From CAYXXZ01 sp964469165 (GTDB lineage Bacteria; Pseudomonadota; Gammaproteobacteria; Pseudomonadales; Porticoccaceae): 26,392 nt of DNA. Below, one piece after another: positions 16,736-23,733 of the stretch (positions within the stretch are counted from its first letter, which is position 1; each line of letters starts with the position of its first letter). The notes beneath the pieces were generated by a model that had not been told where the DNA came from, did no database searches, and saw nothing but the letters and a program-made list of their open reading frames with translations. The stretch lies in contig CAYXXZ010000040.1 in assembly GCA_964469165.1 (NCBI GenBank), forward strand, positions 1-26,392, written 5' to 3'. Made by a program: the position numbers and the translations under genes.

Positions 16736-17161
16736 TCATCCGCCGCTCAGCGCAACGGTAGCTTTTCCGGTGAGTTTCACCTGATCATTCTGGTCGGTGA
16801 CCAGCAAATCTAGCTCGGCAAACTGCTCACCATCCGAGTGGTTGACAGCTGTTACATGCCCGGAGCACATGAGAATATCTCCCAGATGAACAACATCCAC
16901 GAACCGACAGGAGAAATTGCGAAGCTGTCGCGTTGATGACCAGGAGGTCACAGCGCGGCCAAGGTAGGCCATTGTGAGCAAGCCATGGGCAATGACATCG
17001 GGAAAACCCATCGAACGGGCGTAATCAGTGTCGAGGTGAACAGGAGCGTAATCACCTGAAGCCTTGGCGTAATTCATAAGCGCAGTGTGATCAATTGCCG
17101 GCAATGTGACTTTGTCTATGAGGGTGCCGACAGCGATTTTCCCTGATTGTGTATTATTCAT
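16736..17161 (-). CDS. MaoC-like (R)-specific enoyl-CoA hydratase, catalytic subunit, 141 aa
   Basis: Single hot-dog domain with the hydratase-2 dyad Asp37/His42 in YAKASGDYAPVHLD, followed by the family helix GFPDVIAHGLLTMAYLG (52-68). It would hydrate a trans-2-enoyl-CoA to the (R)-3-hydroxyacyl-CoA. The true start is ATG 17161: GAGGG lies 7 nt upstream, and the ATG overlaps the stop of the preceding gene as ATGA, so the pair is translationally coupled. The longer frame from further upstream lies inside the partner gene. Small MaoC proteins of this sort work as obligate heterodimers with a FAS1-like or MaoC-N partner (as in HadAB or ChsH1/H2), and that partner is the gene just upstream. Confidence 0.9.
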   Translation of the reverse strand: MNNTQSGKIAVGTLIDKVTLPAIDHTALMNYAKASGDYAPVHLDTDYARSMGFPDVIAHGLLTMAYLGRAVTSWSSTRQLRNFSCRFVDVVHLGDILMCSGHVTAVNHSDGEQFAELDLLVTDQNDQVKLTGKATVALSGG

Positions 17162-17616
17162 GCGTCGGCCCTCAATACTTCCGTATGGCAAATTTTGGCT
17201 ACCTGCTGGCCCTTGCCATTCGTTACTACTGTTTCCAGTACGATAAATATCAAGCTGCCGCCCTTCTTCTCATAAATATCTGCAATTCGTTCTTTAAAGG
17301 TGAGTTGATCGCTTACACAAACAGGCAGGTAATATTCAAAGGATTGTTCCGCATGCAAAAGCTTTCCCGGCCCGGCATCTATCCCTATGTCTTGATATAG
17401 GTGTTGAGGATCTGCGATCTGAGTTTTCAGGCAGAAGATGTAGGTAGGCGGAGCTGGGATGTCCCCATGGCCACGGGCAATAGCCACGTCCCTGTGGAAG
17501 TAAACAGGGTCTGTTTCACCAATGGAATGTGCAAAGGCTTGAACACCACCACAGTCCACTGTGACATGGACAGCCGGGAATTCCATTCCGATCAATGACT
17601 TGTCAATTGTATTCAC
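17158..17616 (-). CDS. FAS1-like/MaoC N-terminal-type dehydratase, non-catalytic subunit, 152 aa
   Basis: Hot-dog domain of the MaoC_dehydrat_N type. At the place of the hydratase dyad it has GETDPVYF, so the Asp/His positions are Glu34 and Tyr39. The subunit is therefore expected to shape the acyl pocket rather than catalyse, while the downstream MaoC protein supplies the active residues. The start is GTG at 17616, with AGAGGA about 7 nt upstream; the first codons read MNTIDKSLIGMEFP. Its TGA overlaps the next gene's ATG. It is the first gene of a leftward set (hydratase pair, then perhaps ALDH and ADH). The predicted promoter at 17877-17905 lies about 260 bp upstream and carries the 18-bp motif shared with the P450 promoter. 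Confidence 0.87.
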   Translation of the reverse strand: MNTIDKSLIGMEFPAVHVTVDCGGVQAFAHSIGETDPVYFHRDVAIARGHGDIPAPPTYIFCLKTQIADPQHLYQDIGIDAGPGKLLHAEQSFEYYLPVCVSDQLTFKERIADIYEKKGGSLIFIVLETVVTNGKGQQVAKICHTEVLRADA

Positions 17617-18126
17617 TCGTATTCCTCTTTGTTTTATTCATGTCATCCCAGACAAAAGACATTGATTTTAAAGGTTTCTGGCAGACTATATCTTATAGAG
17701 TGCCGGGCTAACCCGGTCCTGGTCCTAGGTTTTATTGTTAAATCATTCAGGCCATGCTTAACCCGATGCGACCCTATTGAGCCTAGTGTGACCGGGGTAA
17801 TAGCTCTGGCTTTCTTTGATGTCACAAAAGGGTACAGAGAGACTCTTGACAAGAGCTTTTGTAAAAAGTCACCCACATATTAACAATTGATAATTTTACA
17901 GTCAAGCCGCCAGTGATGAAATTCATCCAGCAGTTGCCTGGTATTGGCTGGAGCGTCCAGACCTGTCGCAAAAACATGCACTACGTTACCCTGTTCATGC
18001 GTCCCGACGCCTTCGCCTGGCTATCGACATGCCCAACATTCCGTGACCTCGCTTTGGGGCGGGGCTTCATCAAGGCCTAACGTTCCGTCGCCTCTGAAAT
18101 GATCCTGTGATATCCGCGGAGAAATC
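17617..18126. other. 510-bp intergenic region between hydratase pair and TetR gene
   Basis: AT-rich. It holds the leftward promoter/operator at 17877-17905 and a leader of about 250 nt. A 77-codon minus frame (17643-17876) starts inside the -10 box and has no recognisable domain. A 54-codon plus frame (17916-18080, beginning MKFIQQLPGIGW) has no good ribosome site and no family I can name. I treat both as non-genes. Confidence 0.6.
17877..17905 (-). promoter_or_regulatory. Promoter with shared 18-bp operator, toward the MaoC pair
   Basis: On the minus strand TTGACT (17905-17900), a 17-bp spacer and TAATAT (17882-17877) form a good sigma70 promoter. The segment attatcaattgttaatat (17894-17877) covers the end of the spacer and the -10 box. 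It is identical, base for base, to the one in the rightward promoter at 19360-19377. Its core ATTA-W-CAATTG-W-TAAT is palindromic except for one central-flank pair, as expected for a dimeric repressor. The TetR gene at 18127-18882 lies between the two sites. Confidence 0.75.
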
Positions 18127-18882
18127 TTAGCTATTTCTGAAGCCCAGCAATTTGGCGACCCTTTTCATCACCGGCGCCCACTCACATGCGTTGGGAAAAA
18201 TTGTTGTAAGCGCGTAGAGCGCGATAGCTGCCGGCTTGATATCCTGTGCCTTATGGTAGGTGGAGGAAAAGCGCCAAAACGGCTCATGCTCAATGTGGCC
18301 GGTTACAAGAGAGAAAAGCGAGAATAGCTTGATCTCTGCCTGCCTCTTCCCCGCGATGGTCACGCAGGCTTTACTGGGCAAGCTGAATGCTTCAGAGTCA
18401 AAAAAAACATCAGATAATATTTTGATAACAGCCATGTCTCTGTCGAGAAGCACCCTATGTATAATTTTTGTCAGCTGGCAGTGCAGATGTCGGTCGCTCA
18501 ACAGAATTGCAAATGCGCACAACGTTTCATAGGGATCGGTGAAGGTGCCAAGAGGCGTTCCGATAGCCTGTAGGTCTGTTTTCAACTGACGGCGGCAACA
18601 TTCTGTATACAAATCATGTTTGGTGGGAAAAAACCAGTAAATGACAGGCAGTGCCACTCCCGCATCCACCGCGACGGCCCGCACCGTCGTTCCCTGGTAA
18701 CCTATCTCGGCGAACAGTCTCGACGCAGCAGCGACAACCTGAACTTCAAGTTCCGCCCTGGGTCTTCTTGCCCTCATTTTCCGCTTGGGGGGCTCATGGC
18801 TTTCAGATTGTGCGCCAACCGTATCAGGGGTGCTGTTTTTAGAAAGAGAATTTTTGGTGCCCTTCAAAATAACGTTCTCCAT
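18127..18882 (-). CDS. TetR-family transcriptional regulator, 251 aa
   Basis: A Ser/Lys/Arg-rich N-terminal extension (residues 1-40, containing KRKMRARRPRAELE) precedes a TetR DNA-binding domain at about 46-92: VVAAASRLFAEIGYQG, helix-turn-helix TTVRAVAVDAGVALPVIYWFF, then PTKHDLYTE. The C-terminal part (about 95-251) has no recognised ligand domain. ATG 18882 lacks a good ribosome site; ATG 18777 (MRARRPRAE) is an alternative that removes the extension. The gene sits between two promoters that share an identical 18-bp palindromic motif, one driving the hydratase pair and one the P450 operon, so it is the best candidate for the repressor of both. The direct evidence is position only. A zinc-ribbon reading frame ends 2 bp before its start. 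Confidence 0.88.
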   Translation of the reverse strand: MENVILKGTKNSLSKNSTPDTVGAQSESHEPPKRKMRARRPRAELEVQVVAAASRLFAEIGYQGTTVRAVAVDAGVALPVIYWFFPTKHDLYTECCRRQLKTDLQAIGTPLGTFTDPYETLCAFAILLSDRHLHCQLTKIIHRVLLDRDMAVIKILSDVFFDSEAFSLPSKACVTIAGKRQAEIKLFSLFSLVTGHIEHEPFWRFSSTYHKAQDIKPAAIALYALTTIFPNACEWAPVMKRVAKLLGFRNS

Positions 18883-18884
18883 TT

Positions 18885-19139
18885 TCAGTTGCTGTCAGGA
18901 TGTGATGGCCTCCTGACCACTCTATGCAACAGCGATTGGGAGTCATTCCGGTCAAGTGGCCTAAAGTCCATATATTTCAATCCATTATAAACTCGTTCGC
19001 AGTGATTACAAAATGCTTTCCTGCCGGTTTTGTATCCAGATTTAATCAGGCGGACAAGCCTGATTCTTGAACAGGGCTTGCATTGCAATACTCGCTGAGT
19101 CCATATACAACAGAAAATACTTGGCACAACCCACGTCAA
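18885..19139 (-). CDS. Possible zinc-ribbon small protein (84 aa) or InsA-like remnant
   Basis: This frame contains a clear four-cysteine ribbon, Cys20-x2-Cys23-x20-Cys44-x2-Cys47, in LQCKPCSRIRLV and KTGRKAFCNHCERVYNG. The 20-residue spacing equals that of the IS1 InsA zinc ribbon (CPSC...CSHC). No helix-turn-helix follows, as it would in InsA. The only start codon is a poor one (TTG 19139, or GTG 19127) with no good ribosome site. The TGA lies 2 bp before the ATG of the TetR gene, which could mean translational coupling to a real small DNA-binding or cofactor protein. A decayed transposase N terminus fits equally well. I would keep it as a hypothetical. Confidence 0.35.
   Translation of the reverse strand: MTWVVPSIFCCIWTQRVLQCKPCSRIRLVRLIKSGYKTGRKAFCNHCERVYNGLKYMDFRPLDRNDSQSLLHRVVRRPSHPDSN
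19044..19065. repeat. 8-bp-arm inverted repeat inside the zinc-ribbon frame
   Basis: AATCAGGC (19044-19051) and GCCTGATT (19058-19065) flank GGACAA. It may be an operator, an IS-end relic or chance. It lies about 160 bp upstream of the TetR start. Confidence 0.35.
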
Positions 19140-19347
19140 CCATCAGCGCGGATCACAGCCTCCGCTGATCGCCTTGATGTAAATCGAGTTGACGGAGCAG
19201 ATACCAGAAAATAATTCGACGAAAGGACTTCTGTGCGATTCGGGAACGGCGACAGCACCTTTTTTTATAGCTATTTCAGAAAGTTATCTCACAGAGGACG
19301 CCTAACTTCCCAAGATAACGTTTCATTGATGCTCGTCAAAAAATCAC

Positions 19348-19377
19348 TTGACAGCAAGTATTATCAATTGTTAATAT
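19348..19377 (+). promoter_or_regulatory. Promoter with shared 18-bp operator, toward the P450 operon
   Basis: Consensus TTGACA (19348-19353), an 18-bp spacer and TAATAT (19372-19377). The final 18 bp, attatcaattgttaatat (19360-19377), are identical to the leftward promoter at 17894-17877. A one-mismatch palindrome TATTAtCAATTGtTAATA covers 19359-19376. Expected transcription start is near 19384, about 200 nt before the P450 ATG. It probably drives P450, the DUF7064-like gene, the kinase and the receptor, and is expected to be repressed by the adjacent TetR protein. Confidence 0.75.
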
Positions 19378-19584
19378 TTCTGAATGCAATTCTACAGGTT
19401 GAAATGTCACCGATAAAATCAGCAAGAAAGCACTGCCATACTATCTAAAGGATTGCCTCTGAGAATCAATAATTGGCTGGGTTTTAATCGTGTGCCATTT
19501 GATTAGATAGAAAAGAAAAAGCAATAAAAGCGATTCCTCTCTTGTTCGAGAGCAGTCAATGCCATACCGGAAACTTGGACCATT

Positions 19585-20820
19585 ATGCAAACTCTTGAAA
19601 ATATTGCAGATTTAGATCTTACTAAAGTAGCTGAGCTTGGGAACGAGTTGCTTGCCAAGCTGAACAAGGTGCGCGAAGTCACGCCTATCGCGTGGAGTGA
19701 AAGTGCGGCTGCTTGGGTAATTACCCGCCACGAGGATGTGAAGCTTGCCTATTCTGGTGAACTGCCTCTTTCCAACGTTCGCTTTGATCGATGTTTTGAT
19801 GCGATTCCCGAATCTGAGCGCGCCAAGAGAATTCCACTAATACTCGAGACTGTACCCCTGTGGATAGTTAACGTTGACCCTCCTCAACACACTAGGTTGC
19901 GGAAGCTCTTGATGCGCGCTTTTAGCAAGAAGGTTGCTGAATCTGTTAGGCCTTTCGCCCGCGCGACGATTGACAGAGTCCTGGAGGGTGCCGCAAAACA
20001 ACGTGAAGTTGAGTTTGTCAATGATGTTGCTCGCGCCATAACAGGACGCGTTATTATGAAAATTCTTGGCATACCGGAAGAAAATATTAGTCGCTTGGAA
20101 AAGTGGTCGGAATCATTAAATGCCGGATTCGGGGTCAGGCCAACGCCGGAAATGCTGGATGAAACCGAGAAAAGCATCGCCGAAATGGGTGAGCTGTTTG
20201 ATATCGAAATTGATCAGCGCCGCAGACATCCAACAGGAGATTTCATTTCGGAAATGGTGATGGCCAGGGACGGAAAGGATCAACTGACAGATGACGAGAT
20301 CAAAGCAGTCTGTTACGTGACGCTAATAGCCGGCCACGACACGACCATGAACTCGTTAGGGCTTGGCTTGGTCGCCCTATCAAAGGATAGTGCAGCCCGG
20401 CGTTATCTTCTAGAAGAGCCAGATCATTTAGCCAACGCTATCATAGAATTGGCACGCTATAGCGCCATGTCTACGATGCAACCTCGAATAGTCTCTGAAG
20501 ACTTTGATTGGCATGGCCAGAGGCTGCATAAAGGTGAAAGTGTCTTTCTTATGTTGGCAGGCGCCAATCGTGATCCCCGCGAATTTACCAATCCTGAAGT
20601 AATTGATATGACGCGTGCCACCGACAATGTGTTGGTGTTTGGATCAGGCATTCACCATTGCGTTGGCCATATGCTGGCTAAAATGCAGCTTGGAGAGTTT
20701 TTCCCTGAATTTTTGCGACGTTTCACAAATTTTGAAATTCTGGATGAAGAATTACAATTTCAGGTTGCTCTGTCCCAAAGGGGGCTTGCAAAGCTTAATG
20801 TAAGGCTGTACCCGGCATAG
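19585..20820 (+). CDS. Cytochrome P450, 411 aa
   Basis: Soluble bacterial P450 with complete signatures: I-helix AGHDTT (249-254), ExxR with Glu288/Arg291 in IELARYS, and heme loop FGSGIHHCVGHMLAKM with ligand Cys359. DPPQHTRLRKLLMRAFS (98-114) is the usual C-helix region. It differs markedly from the left-block P450: different I-helix motif (Asp rather than Glu), shorter, and AT-richer coding. The ATG at 19585 has GGA about 5 nt upstream and lies about 200 nt after the shared-operator promoter. It is the first gene of a four-gene rightward set ending in a TonB-dependent receptor. No ferredoxin or reductase is next to it, so electrons must come from elsewhere, possibly the left-edge reductase. 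The substrate is unknown; a terpenoid or steroid is plausible. Confidence 0.95.
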   Translation: MQTLENIADLDLTKVAELGNELLAKLNKVREVTPIAWSESAAAWVITRHEDVKLAYSGELPLSNVRFDRCFDAIPESERAKRIPLILETVPLWIVNVDPPQHTRLRKLLMRAFSKKVAESVRPFARATIDRVLEGAAKQREVEFVNDVARAITGRVIMKILGIPEENISRLEKWSESLNAGFGVRPTPEMLDETEKSIAEMGELFDIEIDQRRRHPTGDFISEMVMARDGKDQLTDDEIKAVCYVTLIAGHDTTMNSLGLGLVALSKDSAARRYLLEEPDHLANAIIELARYSAMSTMQPRIVSEDFDWHGQRLHKGESVFLMLAGANRDPREFTNPEVIDMTRATDNVLVFGSGIHHCVGHMLAKMQLGEFFPEFLRRFTNFEILDEELQFQVALSQRGLAKLNVRLYPA

Positions 20821-20960
20821 AAAATTAGATGAATCATACTGAGAAATATATATAACGCATTGATAGCATTGCCCATGAAATCAGCAAGCCGTGTTTCAAT
20901 TATCTTTGAATTTCAAACTTAGAGATTTATATTAATTGATTTTCATTTAAGGAATAAAAC

Positions 20961-22019
20961 ATGATCGATAAAAATCTGCTTAATCCATTTAACACTGATC
21001 CGGCAATGGAGCTACCTCATAAGCCTCAGGATATACCACTGTGGACGGAGTATTGCTATTTTCACGGACATGATCCGGTTATCGATACAGGCATAAGTCT
21101 GCATATGGGTCGTGAACCATATGATAGTCAAATATGGCGTGCAACCCTGGCCATTTATATGCCCGGTGGCGAGGATTTATTGGTTGTAAAAACATCGGGC
21201 CGCAACGGGCATAACCGCGGTGGCGGGGCAGGACCATTGAGAGTGACCTGTGTCGAACCTTTTCGTTTATGGACAGTTGAGTTTGATGGATCGGTTCAGT
21301 ACACCACTCGCGCAAAAAACATGGCCGCCGCGCACCCTGACTCCATCAGCGAACCAGCAAAGTTGTTTCTCCGTTTCGAGGGTGCGGCGCCCATGTGGGA
21401 TTTACACCAATTTATGGAGGGCCAGCCTTGGGCATCAGGGCATTGGGAGCAAATCTGCCGGGTTACTGGAGAAATCACATACCGAGACAAAACCTACCCC
21501 ATCAATGGCGGAGGGGTACGAGACCACTCCCATGGTCCGAGAGATTATGGCCCGGTACTTTCCAACTTCTGGACCAATATGCATTTCCCAAGCGGGGCGG
21601 CAATCATGGCGCAAACTGTTCGTATGGAAGATGTCGAGATTAGAAATGGCTATATTTTCCGCAATGATGGCAGCCCGCTCGAAATCGTTGAAGTTGTTGA
21701 AATCCCGTTTGTCGCAACTCTGGATACTCCACCTGCGAGCGTCGAAAAAGATCCACTTATGGATGACAGCATACGCAATTTTACGATTGTCATAAAAACA
21801 AAATCAGGCATGGAAAGGATTGAATGTGAATTGATTCATTCCGTAGCTACAACATATATTTCACCTAACGACGAACTACTCGGTACGGATTTTACCCAGT
21901 TGGAAAACGGACAGCCCCGTGCTACTCAGTTGACTGAATCTGTTTGCAGATTCCACTGGAATGGAGAGGTAGGTATTGGCAATCGTGAACGCATCGCCCG
22001 TATCAGCACCTTGAAATAA
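20961..22019 (+). CDS. DUF7064/DUF7065-like, lipocalin-like (CrtC/AttH-type) protein, 352 aa
   Basis: The defining stretch is GGGVRDHSHGPRDYGPVLSNFW (183-204). It resembles the conserved G-x-G-x-RDHSWG-x-RDW core of DUF7064-type proteins, which share a calycin-like two-barrel fold with CrtC carotenoid hydratase and AttH. Other regions are rich in beta-strand pattern (SQIWRATLAIYMPGG, FRLWTVEFDGSVQYTTR), with many Trp and Tyr. It has no signal peptide or membrane segment. AAGGA lies about 7 nt before ATG 20961. It is 140 bp after the P450 and 92 bp before the kinase. The function is not established: it may bind or hydrate a hydrophobic isoprenoid or steroid intermediate. The family assignment rests on motif memory and needs a profile search. 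Confidence 0.6.
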   Translation: MIDKNLLNPFNTDPAMELPHKPQDIPLWTEYCYFHGHDPVIDTGISLHMGREPYDSQIWRATLAIYMPGGEDLLVVKTSGRNGHNRGGGAGPLRVTCVEPFRLWTVEFDGSVQYTTRAKNMAAAHPDSISEPAKLFLRFEGAAPMWDLHQFMEGQPWASGHWEQICRVTGEITYRDKTYPINGGGVRDHSHGPRDYGPVLSNFWTNMHFPSGAAIMAQTVRMEDVEIRNGYIFRNDGSPLEIVEVVEIPFVATLDTPPASVEKDPLMDDSIRNFTIVIKTKSGMERIECELIHSVATTYISPNDELLGTDFTQLENGQPRATQLTESVCRFHWNGEVGIGNRERIARISTLK

Positions 22020-22111
22020 TCGGTTGTGCGGGCTGGCCTGCTGAACTCAGTTCGTCCAGCCCCTATGTGAAGTGCCACCTGACGTGCTGATCAGCCAAAA
22101 GGACAATATCC

Positions 22112-23632
22112 ATGCATTCACATCCATCTGTTTTCCTCAGGGGTATCAGGCAACATCTTGTTCCAAGGGGCCATGCACGCTTGGCAGCAGGTGATTTGAT
22201 TGAAGGCATTACTCTGCTGCGAAGCAGTGAATTGTTGGCAAACCTTGAGTTTCGCCATGTGTCAATGCCCGGCCTGCTCGCCCAATATCGTCCTTACCAG
22301 GCTGCGTTGCTGGAAGAGTTCATTGTTACCTTGGTTGAGCTCGGGGTGGAAGTGCCCGCTGAGGTATCACGGTCTCTCGCGCTTGTCAGGGAAAAGGATG
22401 CTGTTTCTGAAGAAGAGGCACTCGCGCACTACGAGCAACTGCTGTCTGCACAGAGTCAATGTATTTTTGCGCTGCAATGTAATGCCGGCAACCGTAACGA
22501 TCTATCTGTATCCGCGATGGCCCAAGAACTGATACAAAAAGCCTGTATGCTGCAACTCGATATACTTCAGGCCAGGCAGGATGCTCTTGATGCTATTCGC
22601 TCGGATTCAGCCGTTGCTTCTGACGTCGATGAAGCATTTCCTGCACCCGAAATCATTACACGCTATTTAAGGGACTGTTTCCCCAAGCTCCCTGAAATCG
22701 CTGTGACTGAAGTAAGACAGCTGAAAGGCGTCAATACCAAGGAGGTTTTTTTTCTCCAGCTAACAGGACATCCTGACTGGCCCCAAGAAGCTGTCATGCG
22801 GCGTAACCGGGAAATTGATACTGTAGGGAACGCAGTTTCCAGCGAATTTTCCATCCTCGAGTATCTGCATCGTTCAGGATTGCCGGTTCCGCGGCCATTG
22901 TTTGCCGGTGAGGACATTGGTGATCAGAATCGGCCGTTCGTTGTTATGGAGCGGTTGCCGGGAAGGTCGTTGACGGTAGCCGAACTCGGTGTCGCCGCAA
23001 GTGACGTTTTTCATGACTTGGCTATGAATCTCGCCTTGCTCCATCAGGCCGACGTCTCGGAGATTGGTGAAGAGTATCGCCTTTATGGGGCTGTTCCGCG
23101 GGAGCGCACCCTGAAAATGATCGACCGTTTTTACACGTTGTGGAAAAAAAATAAAGTTGAGTCATCGATCATTCTTGAATCCGCCTACGCATGGCTTCGC
23201 GACAACGTGAATGTTGTTGATGATACCTTGAGCATAGTTCATGCCGACTATAACCTTCGCAATAACCTGGTTCACAATGGACGCATTGTGGGGATACTGG
23301 ATTGGGAGCTCTGTCATGAGGGTCACCCGGCCGAAGATTTGGGTTACGTTCGCCCTCAGGTTGAAGAAGTTATGCCGTGGTCAGAGTTCATGAAAATTTA
23401 CCTGGATCATGGTGGACCAAATGTAACGGACGAGCAGATTCGCTATTTTCAGATATATGGCCTGACATTTGGTACTTCCAGTATTTTTCCGGCATATAAC
23501 GGCTATATAAAAGGCGAGCACTCTGATTTGCTGATTGGTGCAGCAGGCACTATTGAATGGGGAGAGCTTGAACCACAACTGGCAAGCCTCCTGCTTGCAG
23601 AATACGGTAGAAAAACTCCCCGAGCACAATGA
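22112..23632 (+). CDS. APH-family phosphotransferase with extra N-terminal helical domain, 506 aa
   Basis: The C-terminal part (about 180-506) is an aminoglycoside-phosphotransferase/choline-kinase-fold kinase. A nucleotide-loop-like QLKGVNTKEVFFLQL (203-217) is followed by FVVMERLPGRSL, the catalytic Brenner motif VHADYNLRNN (Asp379, Asn384) and metal-binding Asp397 in GILDWELCHEGHPAEDLGY. The first 170 residues are largely helical, unlike usual APH proteins of about 350 aa, and I cannot assign them. ATG 22112 has AGGA 8 nt upstream. In catabolic operons, APH kinases of the LvaA and ACAD10/11 type phosphorylate hydroxyacyl-CoAs. That role is plausible here beside a P450 and CoA enzymes, but no acyl-CoA dehydrogenase partner is present in the window. 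Antibiotic resistance is unlikely in this context. Confidence 0.82.
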   Translation: MHSHPSVFLRGIRQHLVPRGHARLAAGDLIEGITLLRSSELLANLEFRHVSMPGLLAQYRPYQAALLEEFIVTLVELGVEVPAEVSRSLALVREKDAVSEEEALAHYEQLLSAQSQCIFALQCNAGNRNDLSVSAMAQELIQKACMLQLDILQARQDALDAIRSDSAVASDVDEAFPAPEIITRYLRDCFPKLPEIAVTEVRQLKGVNTKEVFFLQLTGHPDWPQEAVMRRNREIDTVGNAVSSEFSILEYLHRSGLPVPRPLFAGEDIGDQNRPFVVMERLPGRSLTVAELGVAASDVFHDLAMNLALLHQADVSEIGEEYRLYGAVPRERTLKMIDRFYTLWKKNKVESSIILESAYAWLRDNVNVVDDTLSIVHADYNLRNNLVHNGRIVGILDWELCHEGHPAEDLGYVRPQVEEVMPWSEFMKIYLDHGGPNVTDEQIRYFQIYGLTFGTSSIFPAYNGYIKGEHSDLLIGAAGTIEWGELEPQLASLLLAEYGRKTPRAQ

Positions 23633-23733
23633 AACTTATTTAACCATTCAATTCAAAAAATACCAATATAGAATCGGTTTTTCATGAGAAGTGTTTTCCA
23701 AAATAACCAATTAAAAGCAAGAGGATTTTAGCT

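Larger units (their letters stand above)
18883..19584. other. 702-bp region upstream of the TetR and P450 genes
   Basis: It contains the possible zinc-ribbon frame (18885-19139, minus) and a hairpin at 19044-19065. It also has a weaker inverted repeat ATCAGCG...CGCTGAT at 19142-19169 and the rightward promoter/operator at 19348-19377. About 200 nt of AT-rich untranslated leader before the P450 includes a small CTCTC...GAGAG stem at 19537-19552. A 71-codon plus frame at 19233-19448 spans the promoter and has no domain. Confidence 0.6.

Noticed and set aside
17643..17876. 77-codon minus-strand frame before the hydratase pair
   Set aside because: Its GTG start overlaps the predicted -10 box, so it would lie upstream of the transcript start. 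It has no domain and looks like leader sequence.
17916..18080. 54-codon plus-strand frame (MKFIQQLPGIGW...)
   Set aside because: No ribosome site and no family recognised. It lies between a promoter and a regulator gene transcribed the other way. It could be a gene fragment, but there is no positive support.
19233..19448. 71-codon plus-strand frame upstream of the P450
   Set aside because: It spans the shared promoter/operator and has no recognisable domain.
22030..22062. GGGCTGG...CCAGCCC inverted repeat between the DUF7064-like and kinase genes
   Set aside because: Only a 7-bp stem with a 19-nt loop and no T-run. It is too weak to call a terminator inside an apparent operon.
22112..23632. 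APH-family protein as an aminoglycoside-resistance gene
   Set aside because: The catabolic operon context, unusual length and lack of resistance-enzyme features make this unlikely.
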